Made by a program: the position numbers and the translations under genes. The notes beneath the pieces were generated by a model. The model did not search any database and was not told the DNA's origin. It saw only the letters and a program-made list of their open reading frames with translations. 53,051 bases of DNA from positions 1-53,051 of the forward strand of contig JADFNO010000006.1 of NCBI GenBank assembly GCA_022563315.1, given 5' to 3'. Source of the DNA: Planctomycetota bacterium (lineage in GTDB: Bacteria; Planctomycetota; Phycisphaerae; Phycisphaerales; SM1A02). Position 1 is the stretch's first letter. Every line of letters begins with the position of its first letter. Of the stretch, positions 41,021-50,221 are shown piece by piece.

Positions 41021-43792
41021 ATGCGTATGCGATCACTGGCGATCATCTCAGTTGCCTGCATCACCGCGCTCACCGCAGGCGTCTTGGGGCAGGGTAAGTC
41101 GGCCGACGACAAGAAGAAGCCCGACTTCCCGAAATTTGCCGAAGTGTCCAAAGGGTTCGAGAAGATCGTCTCCACCGCGGATGGCTCGAAGCCGTTGTAT
41201 GCGGTCTACCTCCACAAGAAGAAGAACCAGCTCCTGGCCGAGCTGCCGTCCGGGTGGAGCAGCCAGAGATACTTCATCGCCGTGACCCAGGCCAGCGGAA
41301 GTGTCTTCGCCGGCTTGCAAGGCCCAACCCGCTACGTCTATTGGAAGCGCTACGACAAGCGCATGGCGTTGATTGAACCGCAGATCAGAACTCGCTCCAC
41401 CGGCGAGTCGCAGTCCAAGAGCTCCGTGAAGCGCCTGTTCACCGATCGCGTGCTCGTGGATGTGCCCATTGTGACGATGGGCCCCGGCGGTCAGCCCGTG
41501 ATCGACCTCGATGATCTGCTCATCGCTAAGGCGAGCACGTTTCTCGGCGGGCGAGCTCGCGGCATCAACGCCCGCCTCGCGCGAGTCGTCAGCGCCAAGG
41601 CGTTTCCAAAGAACATCGAGATAGCCATTGAAGTTCCCGTTTCCGGCGGCACGCTTACCACCTTCCACTATTCCATTAGCGTTATCCCCGACAGCACCGG
41701 CTACAAGCCGCGGGCGGCGGATGAGCGCATCGGGTACTTCACGACCGTCTACCGCGACCTTGGTCAATACGAGCCGCACAAGAAGTGGACCCGCCACATC
41801 GATCGCTGGGACCTCCAGAAGCGCGATTCCAAGCTCCGCCTCAGTCCGCCCAAGGAGCCGATCGTTTTTTATATCGAGCACACCGTTCCCGTCCGCTATC
41901 GGCGATGGGTCCGCCAGGGCATCCTCTACTGGAACGAAGCGTTTCGGAACATCGGACTCGATAACGCCATCGAGGTTCGCTATCAGGACAAGGCCACCAA
42001 GGCGCACATGGATAAAGACCCCGAGGATGTGCGCTACAACTTCATCCGTTGGCTGAATAACGACATCTCGACCGCGATCGGACCGCACCGTTCGCATCCG
42101 TTGACCGGACAAATCCTCGATGCGGACATTGTTCTTACGGATGGTTGGATTCGTGCGTATTGGGGTTGGTATCACGAGCAGGCGCCGGAGCTGGCGGTCG
42201 AGGGCTTCAGTCCCGAGACATTGCTGTGGCTGGAGGATCATCCGGATTGGGATCCGAGGATTCTGCTGACGCCGCCCCAGAAACGGCCGGCGATTTTTGC
42301 CCAGCGGCAAGAGCGCAAGCGTCGACTTGCGGCCGGCGAAGCGATTGCGCCGTTTCCCACTGACCCCGCCTTGATGTACAACGATGAGTTGGCCGCGATC
42401 AGCGACTGGCTTGGCGACGAAAATAGAATGTGCCTGGCTGCGCACGGCTTGGCGGCGGAGATGGCCTTTGGACGATTGAATCTCGAGTCGTTGGGGCTCA
42501 TCGAGGCGTTCGACGGTGAAGACGCGCCCGAAGGTGACGTGCTGGACGGCATCCCCGAATGGTTCGTCGGCCCGTTGATGGCGGCCCTCGTCTGTCACGA
42601 AGTCGGTCACACGCTCGGTCTGCGCCACAACTTCAAGGCGTCCAGCGTTTATACGCTGGCCGAGATCAACAGCAACGAATTCAAGGGTAAGAAGACGATG
42701 ACCGGTTCGGTCATGGACTACAACCCGGCCAACTTCAACATGGAAGCGGGTGAAGTCCAGGGCGACTTCGCGATGATCGGCATCGGGCCGTACGACATGT
42801 GGGCCATCGAGTACGGGTACACGTTCGGTGATCTGAAGAAAGTGCTCGCGCGTGTGGCGGAGCCTGAGCTGGCGTATCTCACTGATGACGACACGTCGGG
42901 TCCGGACCCGCAGGCCCGGCGGTACGACTTCTCCTCCAACCCGCTGGACTATGCGGAGAACCAAATGCGTCTCGTGCGCTATCACCGGGAGCGCATCCTT
43001 GACAAATTCGTGAAGGACGGCCAAAGCTGGTCCAACGCCCGCCGCGGATATCAGACCACGCTGCGCATGCACCTTCGCACGCTGAGCATGATGGCCAACT
43101 GGGTCGGCGGCGCGCACGTCAGCCGCGACCGCAAAGGCGACCCCAACGGCCGAACGCCGGTGCAGGTCGTCGACCCGGCCAAGCAACGGGCGGCGGTTCA
43201 ATTTGTTATCGACAACGCCTTCAATGACGAGGCGTTCGGGCTGACGCCTGAGCTACTGGCCCACATGACGGTTGACAAGTGGTCCGATCGCAGCCCCGGC
43301 GACCGAAGCGATCCAACCTGGCCGGTGCATGATCGCGTCAGGTCGATCCAATCGTCGGCGTTGACCATGATTCTGAATCCGACGACCTTGACGCGCGTGT
43401 ACGACAACGAGTTCCGCACACCAAACGGCGATGACGCGCTCACGCTGCCGGAGCTGATGCAGACGCTCGTTGATGCGGTGTTCACCGAGTTCGGGACGAA
43501 GTTTGACGGCATGTCATTCACTGACCGCAAGCCGATGATCTCCAGCTTGCGGCGCAATCTCCAGTCGTCGATGGTTGATCGCTTGATCGGTCTGTCCACG
43601 AGCGACCGGCGTATGCCGCGGCCGATTCGGACGCTGGCGGTTCATCAGCTCAAGCAACTGAACGATACGGTGGCTGAGGTGATCGCCGGCTACGGCAAGG
43701 GTTCCCTCGATGGATACACGCTCGCGCATCTGGAAGACTTGACGGACCGCATCACCAAGGCGCTCAACTCGGTCTACACCGAGCGCATGTGA
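41021..43792 (+). CDS. Secreted zinc metalloprotease (HExxHxxGxxH, DUF5117/DUF4953-like)
   Basis: The 923-residue protein has a signal peptide (1-24, ending LGQ). A large N-terminal region contains YYWKRYDKR-type and GYFTTVYRDLGQYEP motifs; a metzincin-like active site HEVGHTLGLRH is at His526-His536, followed by NFKASSVYTLAEINS and SVMDYNPANF, where the Met of SVMDY fits the Met-turn. This layout matches the zinc-dependent metalloproteases with DUF5117 and DUF4953 that are frequent in Bacteroidetes and planctomycetes. Substrate is not known. An AGGAG ribosome site lies about 8 bases before ATG; a terminator follows at 43823. Confidence 0.92.
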   Translation: MRMRSLAIISVACITALTAGVLGQGKSADDKKKPDFPKFAEVSKGFEKIVSTADGSKPLYAVYLHKKKNQLLAELPSGWSSQRYFIAVTQASGSVFAGLQGPTRYVYWKRYDKRMALIEPQIRTRSTGESQSKSSVKRLFTDRVLVDVPIVTMGPGGQPVIDLDDLLIAKASTFLGGRARGINARLARVVSAKAFPKNIEIAIEVPVSGGTLTTFHYSISVIPDSTGYKPRAADERIGYFTTVYRDLGQYEPHKKWTRHIDRWDLQKRDSKLRLSPPKEPIVFYIEHTVPVRYRRWVRQGILYWNEAFRNIGLDNAIEVRYQDKATKAHMDKDPEDVRYNFIRWLNNDISTAIGPHRSHPLTGQILDADIVLTDGWIRAYWGWYHEQAPELAVEGFSPETLLWLEDHPDWDPRILLTPPQKRPAIFAQRQERKRRLAAGEAIAPFPTDPALMYNDELAAISDWLGDENRMCLAAHGLAAEMAFGRLNLESLGLIEAFDGEDAPEGDVLDGIPEWFVGPLMAALVCHEVGHTLGLRHNFKASSVYTLAEINSNEFKGKKTMTGSVMDYNPANFNMEAGEVQGDFAMIGIGPYDMWAIEYGYTFGDLKKVLARVAEPELAYLTDDDTSGPDPQARRYDFSSNPLDYAENQMRLVRYHRERILDKFVKDGQSWSNARRGYQTTLRMHLRTLSMMANWVGGAHVSRDRKGDPNGRTPVQVVDPAKQRAAVQFVIDNAFNDEAFGLTPELLAHMTVDKWSDRSPGDRSDPTWPVHDRVRSIQSSALTMILNPTTLTRVYDNEFRTPNGDDALTLPELMQTLVDAVFTEFGTKFDGMSFTDRKPMISSLRRNLQSSMVDRLIGLSTSDRRMPRPIRTLAVHQLKQLNDTVAEVIAGYGKGSLDGYTLAHLEDLTDRITKALNSVYTERM

Positions 43793-43822
43793 CGGTAGCG
43801 AGTCGAAATCTTCGTTGAATAG

Positions 43823-43853
43823 GCGAGTCGTCCTCTGGGCGACTCGCTTTTTT
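43823..43853 (+). terminator. Rho-independent terminator after the metalloprotease gene
   Basis: Stem GCGAGTCG (43823-43830) pairs with CGACTCGC (43840-43847), followed by six T residues. It is 31 bases after the metalloprotease stop and before the PEP-CTERM gene. Confidence 0.88.
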
Positions 43854-43995
43854 CGCCTCGATTCGGCAAAGTTCTGACAGATTGGACCGTTCGGACGAAT
43901 CTGTATGTCTGGAAGGGTCCCGGCGCGCGTGTGGCTGAACGCTCAGGGGCTTGGCCATAGTTTCGTTTTTTCGCGCGTAGCGAGGAGGGTCTGAA

Positions 43996-44640
43996 GTGAA
44001 AACAAGAAATGTCATCGGTGCCTTGAGCGCCGCCGCGATCATAACGTCCGCATCGCTCGGCGATATCCAGTCGTTGGAACTGCCGTTTCAGGGCGACATT
44101 ACCGAAGGTTTCGAGCAGTACGAAATCGGTGACTACCCTTCGTTGGATGTTTTCGACGGCAGTGGGTTTGTCACCGCGATCGGTCAAGAAGCGCCGCCGG
44201 TGCCGGAAGTCGAAATACACTTCGGCGTCACTATCCATGGGATTCACGTTCAGGCCCGTAGCGGCGTACGGATGCTGGGAACAACATTCTCCGATGACGT
44301 TTCGCCGGCGATACGCTGGAACTTGACTCAACCCGCGCTGATGTTTGGCGGGTTCTTCGCGACCAACAACCTCGTTCCGGACGCGACCGCATTCTTCTAC
44401 GACGAGGACAACAATTTCCTCGGCCAGCAGCCTTTGTTCATCCCCAACGATGGGAACTGGGTGTGGCAAGGATGGGAAACCACCGGCGCCGGCATCGCTC
44501 GAATCGACTTCTTCGGAAACGGCCAGTTCGGTCCGGGATTCATCTTCTACGACGACATGGACTACATTCCGATCCCTGCCCCGGCGTCGGCGGTGTTGCT
44601 TGGGGCGGTCGGCTTGATCGCGCGCCGCAGACGACGGTGA
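43996..44640 (+). CDS. PEP-CTERM-type exported protein
   Basis: The 214-residue product begins with a signal peptide (about 1-22) and starts with GTG behind a strong GAGGAGG. The mature region shows beta-rich sequence (GGFFATNNLVPDATAFFYDED, GWETTGAGIARIDFFGNG). The C-terminus IPIPAPASAVLLGAVGLIARRRRR carries the short Pro/Ala motif, a hydrophobic helix and an Arg tail that is the planctomycete form of the PEP-CTERM sorting signal. Such proteins are sorted by an exosortase to the cell surface or biofilm. Quoted motif parts are separate pieces; function is not known. Confidence 0.85.
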   Translation: MKTRNVIGALSAAAIITSASLGDIQSLELPFQGDITEGFEQYEIGDYPSLDVFDGSGFVTAIGQEAPPVPEVEIHFGVTIHGIHVQARSGVRMLGTTFSDDVSPAIRWNLTQPALMFGGFFATNNLVPDATAFFYDEDNNFLGQQPLFIPNDGNWVWQGWETTGAGIARIDFFGNGQFGPGFIFYDDMDYIPIPAPASAVLLGAVGLIARRRRR

Positions 44641-44707
44641 TTCACGCCTGAGTGAGGGTTGCTACCAAGATATGCGGCTGTTGGTACGATAGCTCCTGTT
44701 ATCTGAC

Positions 44708-45298
44708 ATGGGAGGTATCGCTGTGATCGGCTTGATTGGCAGACTGCTTACGCTTAGCGTCGGTGCGTTTCTGGTCGGCTGCCAGACGCACACCGGCAGT
44801 CAATACGAGCCGTTTGTTGCCCCACCGCGCGAAATCGAAGATTGGGAGGGGGTTCCTCGTTTGTCAGGTATAGGGGACGTGCTCTTTGCCGGTCAGCCGA
44901 CGGAAGAGGGATTCAAGGTACTCGCTGAGCGAGGTGTGAAGGTCGTCGTGAATCTGCGCCCAGATGCAGAAATGCAGCGCGCGGTTGATTTCGACGAAGC
45001 GACCTTCGTCGAGTCACTTGGCATGGAATACGTACACATCCCAATGACGCCCAGCACATTCAGTGCCGCTGATGTCGCACAACTCAAGGCCGTGTTTTAT
45101 CGTCGGGGAACAGTACCGGGGGAGCCGTTCACGCTGATGATCCATTGCCAATCGTCCAACCGTTGCGGTGCATTATGGGCAGCGTTTCTGCACGACGATT
45201 ATGGTTTCGATGAGTCAAAGGCAATTCAGTACGGCAAGTTGGCGGGACTTCGCAGTGAATCAATGATCGAAGCAACCAAGCGGGTGATAAACGATTAG
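44708..45298 (+). CDS. Lipoprotein with DUF442/beta-lactamase hydrolase-like phosphatase domain
   Basis: The 196-residue product has lipobox FLVGC (Cys25), then a dual-specificity phosphatase-like fold: VLFAGQPTEEGFKVLAERGV, then VVVNLRP, and the phosphate-binding loop MIHCQSSNRCGALWAAF with Cys147 and Arg152 (CX4R spacing as in DUF442). The family is linked to sulfide and thiol metabolism in some bacteria. The catalytic Cys and Arg are both present, so it may be active, and outside the cytoplasm. Substrate not known. Confidence 0.78.
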   Translation: MGGIAVIGLIGRLLTLSVGAFLVGCQTHTGSQYEPFVAPPREIEDWEGVPRLSGIGDVLFAGQPTEEGFKVLAERGVKVVVNLRPDAEMQRAVDFDEATFVESLGMEYVHIPMTPSTFSAADVAQLKAVFYRRGTVPGEPFTLMIHCQSSNRCGALWAAFLHDDYGFDESKAIQYGKLAGLRSESMIEATKRVIND

Positions 45299-45323
45299 AC
45301 GAACTCAAACCAAGGAGAAGATC

Positions 45324-45755
45324 ATGAACGCCCAAAGACGAATGATCTGTGCCATCGCGACCGCAGTATTCGTTTGCGGTTGCGGCGGCGAGGACGGGAA
45401 CGGCGATGCAGCAGCTACGCCTGGCGATTTCGGCTCCTTGCAGTCAGCCATGTCCGAGACGGCAAGCAAAGCCATCGACGCGGCGAAGAAGGAATTCACC
45501 AACCAGCTCGAAACGGATCAATCCAAGGTTGATGCGGCCAAGGCGATCGCCAAAACGCTTTCAGATGAGCAGCTTGACAAGCTTATTTACCGGCTTGACA
45601 CGCGGCTTGCCACTGCGCGCAGAAAACTGGCGAATCTTTCCACCGCCGATGAAGGTGCGGCCAAGGCCTTGCAGGATGAGTTGGCCGAATTGATGAGCGA
45701 TATCGCCACGCTCCACGGCCAGGCTATGGCGCGTATCGACGAGCTAAGTGGTTGA
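45324..45755 (+). CDS. Small predicted lipoprotein, coiled-coil, unknown function
   Basis: The 143-residue product has a short hydrophobic segment ending VCGC (Cys20) and is likely lipid-anchored. The mature part is helical and charged (KAIDAAKKEFTNQLETDQSK, ARRKLANLSTADEGAAKALQ), so a coiled coil is likely. AAGGAG precedes the ATG. It lies 25 bases after the phosphatase lipoprotein, probably in one transcript. Confidence 0.65.
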   Translation: MNAQRRMICAIATAVFVCGCGGEDGNGDAAATPGDFGSLQSAMSETASKAIDAAKKEFTNQLETDQSKVDAAKAIAKTLSDEQLDKLIYRLDTRLATARRKLANLSTADEGAAKALQDELAELMSDIATLHGQAMARIDELSG

Positions 45756-45809
45756 GACGCCCGTGCTGGTATCGGGCGATCATCTCCGGCGTGGTACAGG
45801 TGACTGCCT

Positions 45810-46547
45810 TTAGCCCACTTCGCCGGCGACGAGTTGTTCCTGTTTCCAGGCTTCTCGGCCGGTCATGGTCGCGGTAACCTCGACGGGCATGGACAGGTGC
45901 AGCGTGACGGGATTGTGCAGGTCGATTTCGCCGGAGACTTCGTGGACGCCTGTCTTGAACGCCGCGCCTCCCCAATCGACGTCGAGGGAGCCACAGGCCA
46001 GCCCGGCGCGTTTGCGCAGCCGGGCGCCGTGACTGCGCGGATACCAGCTCGCGGCGGCCATTTGGACGTTGATCACGTCGCCCTGGAGATGCGGGGGCAC
46101 AGCGATGGGCTGATGGATCACGCCGAAGTCGCCGCCGCCGGCCTTGAAGGCAAAGTGCACGTCGCGCATGCCGGGGCGAATGACGAAGCTGTCCTGGGGC
46201 GGGCGAAGGTGTACGATCGCCTCCACCGGGTTCTCAAAGCGATTCTGGTAATAAAGGCTCAGCTCCGCTTGATTCCTATTGGGGCGAACGATGGCCATGA
46301 ATGACAGCCCGTCCACGTCGTAGTAGATGTCGCCGAGCACGTCGCGCAGGTGGTCCGGCAGCTTGTCCTCGAATGTCAGCGCATAGAACAGCCAGGCCGC
46401 GCAGCCGACGATCAGAATCAACGAGGCGGTGCGTTGCGTCCAGATGGACGGCGCATCCGAGCCCATCAGGATCAGCCACACGATGATGGCCCAAACGCTC
46501 GAGGCAATCAGGGCCAGGACGAGAATAAAGTTGCGCGTCTCGTGCAT
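45810..46547 (-). CDS. Two-helix membrane protein with large extracytoplasmic domain, unknown function
   Basis: The 245-residue product has two membrane segments (about 7-27 and 39-57), then a beta-rich soluble region containing DGLSFMAIVRPNRNQAELSLYY, then a block from GVIHQPIAVPPHLQGDV to VNVQMAASWYPRSHG and a closing VTATMTGREAWKQEQL. No known domain was recognised. The start at 46547 is preferred because AGGAGA sits 7 bases upstream; a longer frame to 46649 has no such site. Confidence 0.7.
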   Translation of the reverse strand: MHETRNFILVLALIASSVWAIIVWLILMGSDAPSIWTQRTASLILIVGCAAWLFYALTFEDKLPDHLRDVLGDIYYDVDGLSFMAIVRPNRNQAELSLYYQNRFENPVEAIVHLRPPQDSFVIRPGMRDVHFAFKAGGGDFGVIHQPIAVPPHLQGDVINVQMAAASWYPRSHGARLRKRAGLACGSLDVDWGGAAFKTGVHEVSGEIDLHNPVTLHLSMPVEVTATMTGREAWKQEQLVAGEVG

Positions 46548-46746
46548 CGGCGGCTCTCCTGGTTGGCGTTCCGATGGCGAACCGGACCCCGCCCACAACC
46601 CACCAGCCGTGCAAACCTCATACCTCGGTTTGCCCGCCCTGTGATGCAACGGGCGGCTACGCTCTTTATAGTATCAGGTCCGGCCAGGTTTCGAGCCAAG
46701 ATTCGTCCTCGCCGGCCTCAACCGCTGCCAACCAAGGAAAAATGCT

Positions 46747-47343
46747 ATGGATTTCGACAATCCCCCCGCCGATCCGGTGGCTGAGGTCAACAAATGGCTC
46801 ATGGAGGCCCAGCGGCCCGATCGGGCCAATCCCAACGCGATGACGCTGGCCACGGTGGATCCGGACGGCCGGCCCTCGGCTCGCATCGTCCTGCTGAAAC
46901 ACTTGGACGACGAGGGCGCGGTGTTCTACACGAACCGCACCAGCCGGAAAGCCAGGGCGCTCGAGGCGAATCCTCGGGCCTCGCTCGTGCTGTACTGGGA
47001 TCCGGAACGCCGGCAGGTGCTGATCGAGGGGCGCGTGTCAACGGTGGACGATGCGCAGTGTGATGCGTATTTCGCCAACCGGCCTCGCGAGGCCCAGATC
47101 GGAGCGTGGGCGAGCGAGCAGTCGCAGCCGGTCGAGAGCCGGGCCGTGCTCGATGCCCGCGTGTTAGAGGTGGCGGCGCGGTACGCCGGCCTCGAGATTC
47201 CCCGCCCCTCGTTTTGGGGTGGGTATCGCGTCAGTCTCGACCGCATCGAGTTCTGGCAGGGCCGCGATGCCCGGTTGCACGATCGAGTCGCCTATACCCG
47301 AAACGACCAGGGCGGTTGGAGCGCGCAGCGATTGTATCCGTGA
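46747..47343 (+). CDS. pdxH: Pyridoxamine/pyridoxine 5'-phosphate oxidase
   Basis: This 198-residue FMN enzyme makes pyridoxal phosphate by oxidising pyridoxamine or pyridoxine phosphate. Motifs: NAMTLATVDPDGRPSARIVLLK (FMN-binding), VFYTNRTSRKARALEANPRA, LVLYWDPERRQVLIEGRV, and the end pattern PSFWGGYRV with FWQGRDARLHDRV. The conserved WQGRxxRLHDR is the substrate/FMN motif. Length is slightly below E. coli PdxH (218). Its transcript stands alone here. Confidence 0.96.
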   Translation: MDFDNPPADPVAEVNKWLMEAQRPDRANPNAMTLATVDPDGRPSARIVLLKHLDDEGAVFYTNRTSRKARALEANPRASLVLYWDPERRQVLIEGRVSTVDDAQCDAYFANRPREAQIGAWASEQSQPVESRAVLDARVLEVAARYAGLEIPRPSFWGGYRVSLDRIEFWQGRDARLHDRVAYTRNDQGGWSAQRLYP

Positions 47344-47547
47344 CGAGCGGCATCAAGCCATCGAGGGTGAGAGAAAAAGAGGTGATGCGGATTGGGATCG
47401 AAGCGAGCCGCCGCGTCCTCGCGAGCGGTCGACGTACGCGCACCGCGCGCCGATCGGTTCGCGCACTGCGTCCTGGTCACTGAAGTGACCAGGCCTCGGG
47501 CTCTTGCCCCATCTGCGTTCTGTGCGGATCTATGGTGAATGCTTCAG

Positions 47548-49356
47548 CTACGCGTCGCCGAGCGTGTGCCGAACCCAGTGATTGAGCGACACCCGTGTGA
47601 GCTGTTTGGCGGTCTCCGGATCGACATCGAGGAACCGCAGCCCCAGTTCGTGCTTGCGGAACCCAATCTTGTTCGATCGCACGACCTCGGCCTGCACCTT
47701 CATCGTCTCCCCCTCGTACGTCAGCTCGACTTCGACGACGGTGTCCTTGGGAGCGCGTGTGCAGCGAACCCGCATCCCCCCGAGTGACAGGTTCAGGACC
47801 TCGCCGAGGTTGCATTTCAGCGCTTCCTGCGGCAGACGGGCGTGAGCGCGCCGGTCGTCGTTCGCCTCGGTCGGCTTGGTCAGGGTCACCGTAAACCAAA
47901 AGGTGAGACCGTCTTCGTCTTGGCTGGTATCGACGCCGAACTCCCCGCCCATAAGCTGGACAAGTTTCCCGGAGATAGTCAGCCCGAGTCCACCGTGCGT
48001 TTTAGGTTCCGTGTTGTCTTGTCGTGGGGCAACGAAGTTCGGCCCAGGGATCGTGGTCGACTCGTGTGCCAACTGGAACCGAAGGGTCGTGTGGGAGTGA
48101 GTCTGGTGTTGCACCGCAACGTTCAAACTCACTTCGCCCGGCTCGGCGAACTTGATCGCGCGGTTCATCGAGTACAGGAGGACCTGGCGTAACCGACCGG
48201 GATCGCCCCGGACGAGGGCCGGAACCTCCGGGGCCACGCACTGGACCAGCTCGATCCCCCTCTTGTTGGCAGCCGGCGCGAGCATGTTGACTGCCTCTTG
48301 AACCATCGATCGCACGTCGAAATCAGAGGTCTCGAGCTCGATCTCGCCCTCGTCGAGTCGCGGCAGCTCGAGAACGCTCTCGAGCAAGCTTGACATCGCG
48401 GCCACGGCATATTCAGCCGTATTGAGGTATCGCTGTTGCTCGTCATCAAGCTTGGTGTCGCGCAAGAGCTCGATCATGCTGATCACGCCGTCGATCGGCG
48501 TGCGGAGCTCGCTGGACATCTCCGCCAGGAACTGGCTTGGCGAACCCGGCGGGTCGAGCGCGGACGGTCGCGCCGCCTTGAGGCGCTCGCACCGGGCCGA
48601 CAGCGCATCCAGTTCGCCTTGAAGTTCGGTCGTCGTCGAGCGTAGATCGTCGACGCCCGGAGCCCCCTGGTCCCTTGGGGGCGCCGTCAGCGGCAGGCCC
48701 GGCCCGACTGAAGATTCAGCGGCGGCGATCGTGCCTGGGGTTGGGTCGGCCTCGACCGTGTCCTTACACTCGTCGCAATCGGAAAGGTCTTCGACAACAT
48801 CCTTATCTACGGAAGGTGTCGGCGGAGGCGCGACGATCTGCGGTTGTTGGCGCGCTTCGACCAGGGCCTCGGATACGCGTTGGGCCATGAGCGCTACGTT
48901 GACCTCGGTTTTCTCGGTGATCTGCGCTACCGCTGAGGCTCGCTCCAGCATCGCATCGCTCGTATTCGCTGTCTGCTGTTGGAACTGGGCGACCGCCTCC
49001 TTGAGTCGATCATCGAACTCGACAAACTGCTGCTCGAGTCGCGCCTCAGCCTGCTCCGTACGGCGCTGTCGCTCGTCGAGATCCTCCGTTGCCGCGGCGA
49101 TGGTGTCCGTTCGTTCTTGAAGCGCCTTGAGAAGACGGAGGCCCAGACGAAGTCGCTGTTCCAGTTTGGCTGACGCCTGCTCGGCCTCGGCGCGGTGGCG
49201 CTGGGCCTGATCCGTCAGGTTCGTCAACTTGCCGGCGGCGCGTTGAAAGTCGCTGATCACCGTCTCGATCGTCTCGGCGAGATCGTCCACCGCATCCCGA
49301 TCCAACACCTGGATGGTGCGGATAATGTCGTTTTGGTCGTCCTGCTCAGTCACCAT
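47548..49356 (-). CDS. Degenerate histidine kinase fused to a C-terminal PilZ domain
   Basis: The 602-residue protein has a long coiled-coil N-terminus (20-170) with Gln/Glu-rich repeats, a Pro-rich linker, a HisKA-like region at about 276-340, a HATPase-like region at about 380-495 and a PilZ domain at 500-600. In the HisKA motif FLAEMSSELRTPIDG, Ser282 replaces the phosphorylated histidine (MSHELRTP is canonical). The N-box is YSMNRAIKF, without the usual NAIKF asparagine, and no DxGxG box is seen; the late HGGLGL box is kept. PilZ keeps RRAHAR and NLSLGG, the c-di-GMP-binding motifs. It is therefore probably a non-catalytic scaffold that responds to c-di-GMP. Confidence 0.85.
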   Translation of the reverse strand: MVTEQDDQNDIIRTIQVLDRDAVDDLAETIETVISDFQRAAGKLTNLTDQAQRHRAEAEQASAKLEQRLRLGLRLLKALQERTDTIAAATEDLDERQRRTEQAEARLEQQFVEFDDRLKEAVAQFQQQTANTSDAMLERASAVAQITEKTEVNVALMAQRVSEALVEARQQPQIVAPPPTPSVDKDVVEDLSDCDECKDTVEADPTPGTIAAAESSVGPGLPLTAPPRDQGAPGVDDLRSTTTELQGELDALSARCERLKAARPSALDPPGSPSQFLAEMSSELRTPIDGVISMIELLRDTKLDDEQQRYLNTAEYAVAAMSSLLESVLELPRLDEGEIELETSDFDVRSMVQEAVNMLAPAANKRGIELVQCVAPEVPALVRGDPGRLRQVLLYSMNRAIKFAEPGEVSLNVAVQHQTHSHTTLRFQLAHESTTIPGPNFVAPRQDNTEPKTHGGLGLTISGKLVQLMGGEFGVDTSQDEDGLTFWFTVTLTKPTEANDDRRAHARLPQEALKCNLGEVLNLSLGGMRVRCTRAPKDTVVEVELTYEGETMKVQAEVVRSNKIGFRKHELGLRFLDVDPETAKQLTRVSLNHWVRHTLGDA

Positions 49357-49453
49357 GGACAGCCTCTGTTGGACCGGTCGCGACGAGCGAGTCAGCGCGC
49401 ACCGCGATCCCGGTCACCTCCGTTGGCTTATCGGCCTAGCCGGGGGGTGTCGT

Positions 49454-50002
49454 TCAGTCAGGCTGGCCGTAACGATGCTCGAGAAGCTCGACCGTGAACC
49501 CGCCCTCGTGCTCACCGTCGATTCGGCCCTGGAGCAGGTATGCCCAGTCCGTGAGCTCCTCGATGGGGAAGCTCACGGTCTCACCCAGACCCCAGCCCGA
49601 GGCCAGTTCGGCCTGAGGCGGGTTGGCCAATCGCCCTTCGATCCGAAACGGCGACCAATGGAGGATGGGCTTGACCCAGAGGTGCTCGACCCCGCCGTTG
49701 ACGGTCGGCGCGGCCCATTTCACGGTCCATCGCGATCGTTCTTGCTCAGTTGAGCTCAACCATCGCTGCCGAGCCTGATCGACCGTGCGGCGGGCCTCGG
49801 CGATCGCTTCGGCGAGTTCCGGATCATCGGCTTCGTTGGGAACGGCCACTTGGGCCGAGCCGTCGGCGATCTGCCAGGGCGACGGCGGGGCGACCGTGGG
49901 CGGCGACCGCTTGGTCGCTTCCGGCGGCATCTCGGCGGACTCGCAGCCGATCAACGCCACCCACGAGGTCCCGACCATGATCCATACGATCGCCTTGTTC
50001 AT
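49454..50002 (-). CDS. Lipoprotein with DUF2314 domain
   Basis: The 182-residue product has lipobox LIGC (Cys20), a Pro-rich linker and a helical stretch followed by a DUF2314-like region: SRWTVKWAAPTVNGGVEHLW, HWSPFRIEGRLAN, and TDWAYLLQGRIDGEHEGGFT. DUF2314 proteins are of unknown function (YegJ-like). The start at 50002 gives a clean lipoprotein signal; the frame is open to 50050. Confidence 0.78.
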   Translation of the reverse strand: MNKAIVWIMVGTSWVALIGCESAEMPPEATKRSPPTVAPPSPWQIADGSAQVAVPNEADDPELAEAIAEARRTVDQARQRWLSSTEQERSRWTVKWAAPTVNGGVEHLWVKPILHWSPFRIEGRLANPPQAELASGWGLGETVSFPIEELTDWAYLLQGRIDGEHEGGFTVELLEHRYGQPD

Positions 50003-50221
50003 CGCCACTCCCATCGCTGGATCGTAGCCGGCGCCGCAGCAAGTAACCATACGAACCGGTCGTATGCGACTGGACGCGTCAGCGAACGGCCGACGGGTGG
50101 GATGCGTATAAACAGCTTTTGCACTGACCCAGACGGAGCGATGCTATCAGACTCGCCAGAGTCGAGATATACGGCTCAGGGCATACCAACTCGTCAAAAG
50201 ATGAAATAAGGAGACATCAAG

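Noticed and set aside
41048-43201. A 717-codon open frame on the minus strand, opposite the metalloprotease gene
   Set aside because: It is the mirror of a strongly supported gene with a signal peptide and zinc motif; GC-rich DNA gives long antisense frames. No domain was recognised in it.
45766-45790. Possible terminator after the small lipoprotein gene
   Set aside because: GCCCG/CGGGC is only a five-base stem with a long loop and no T run.
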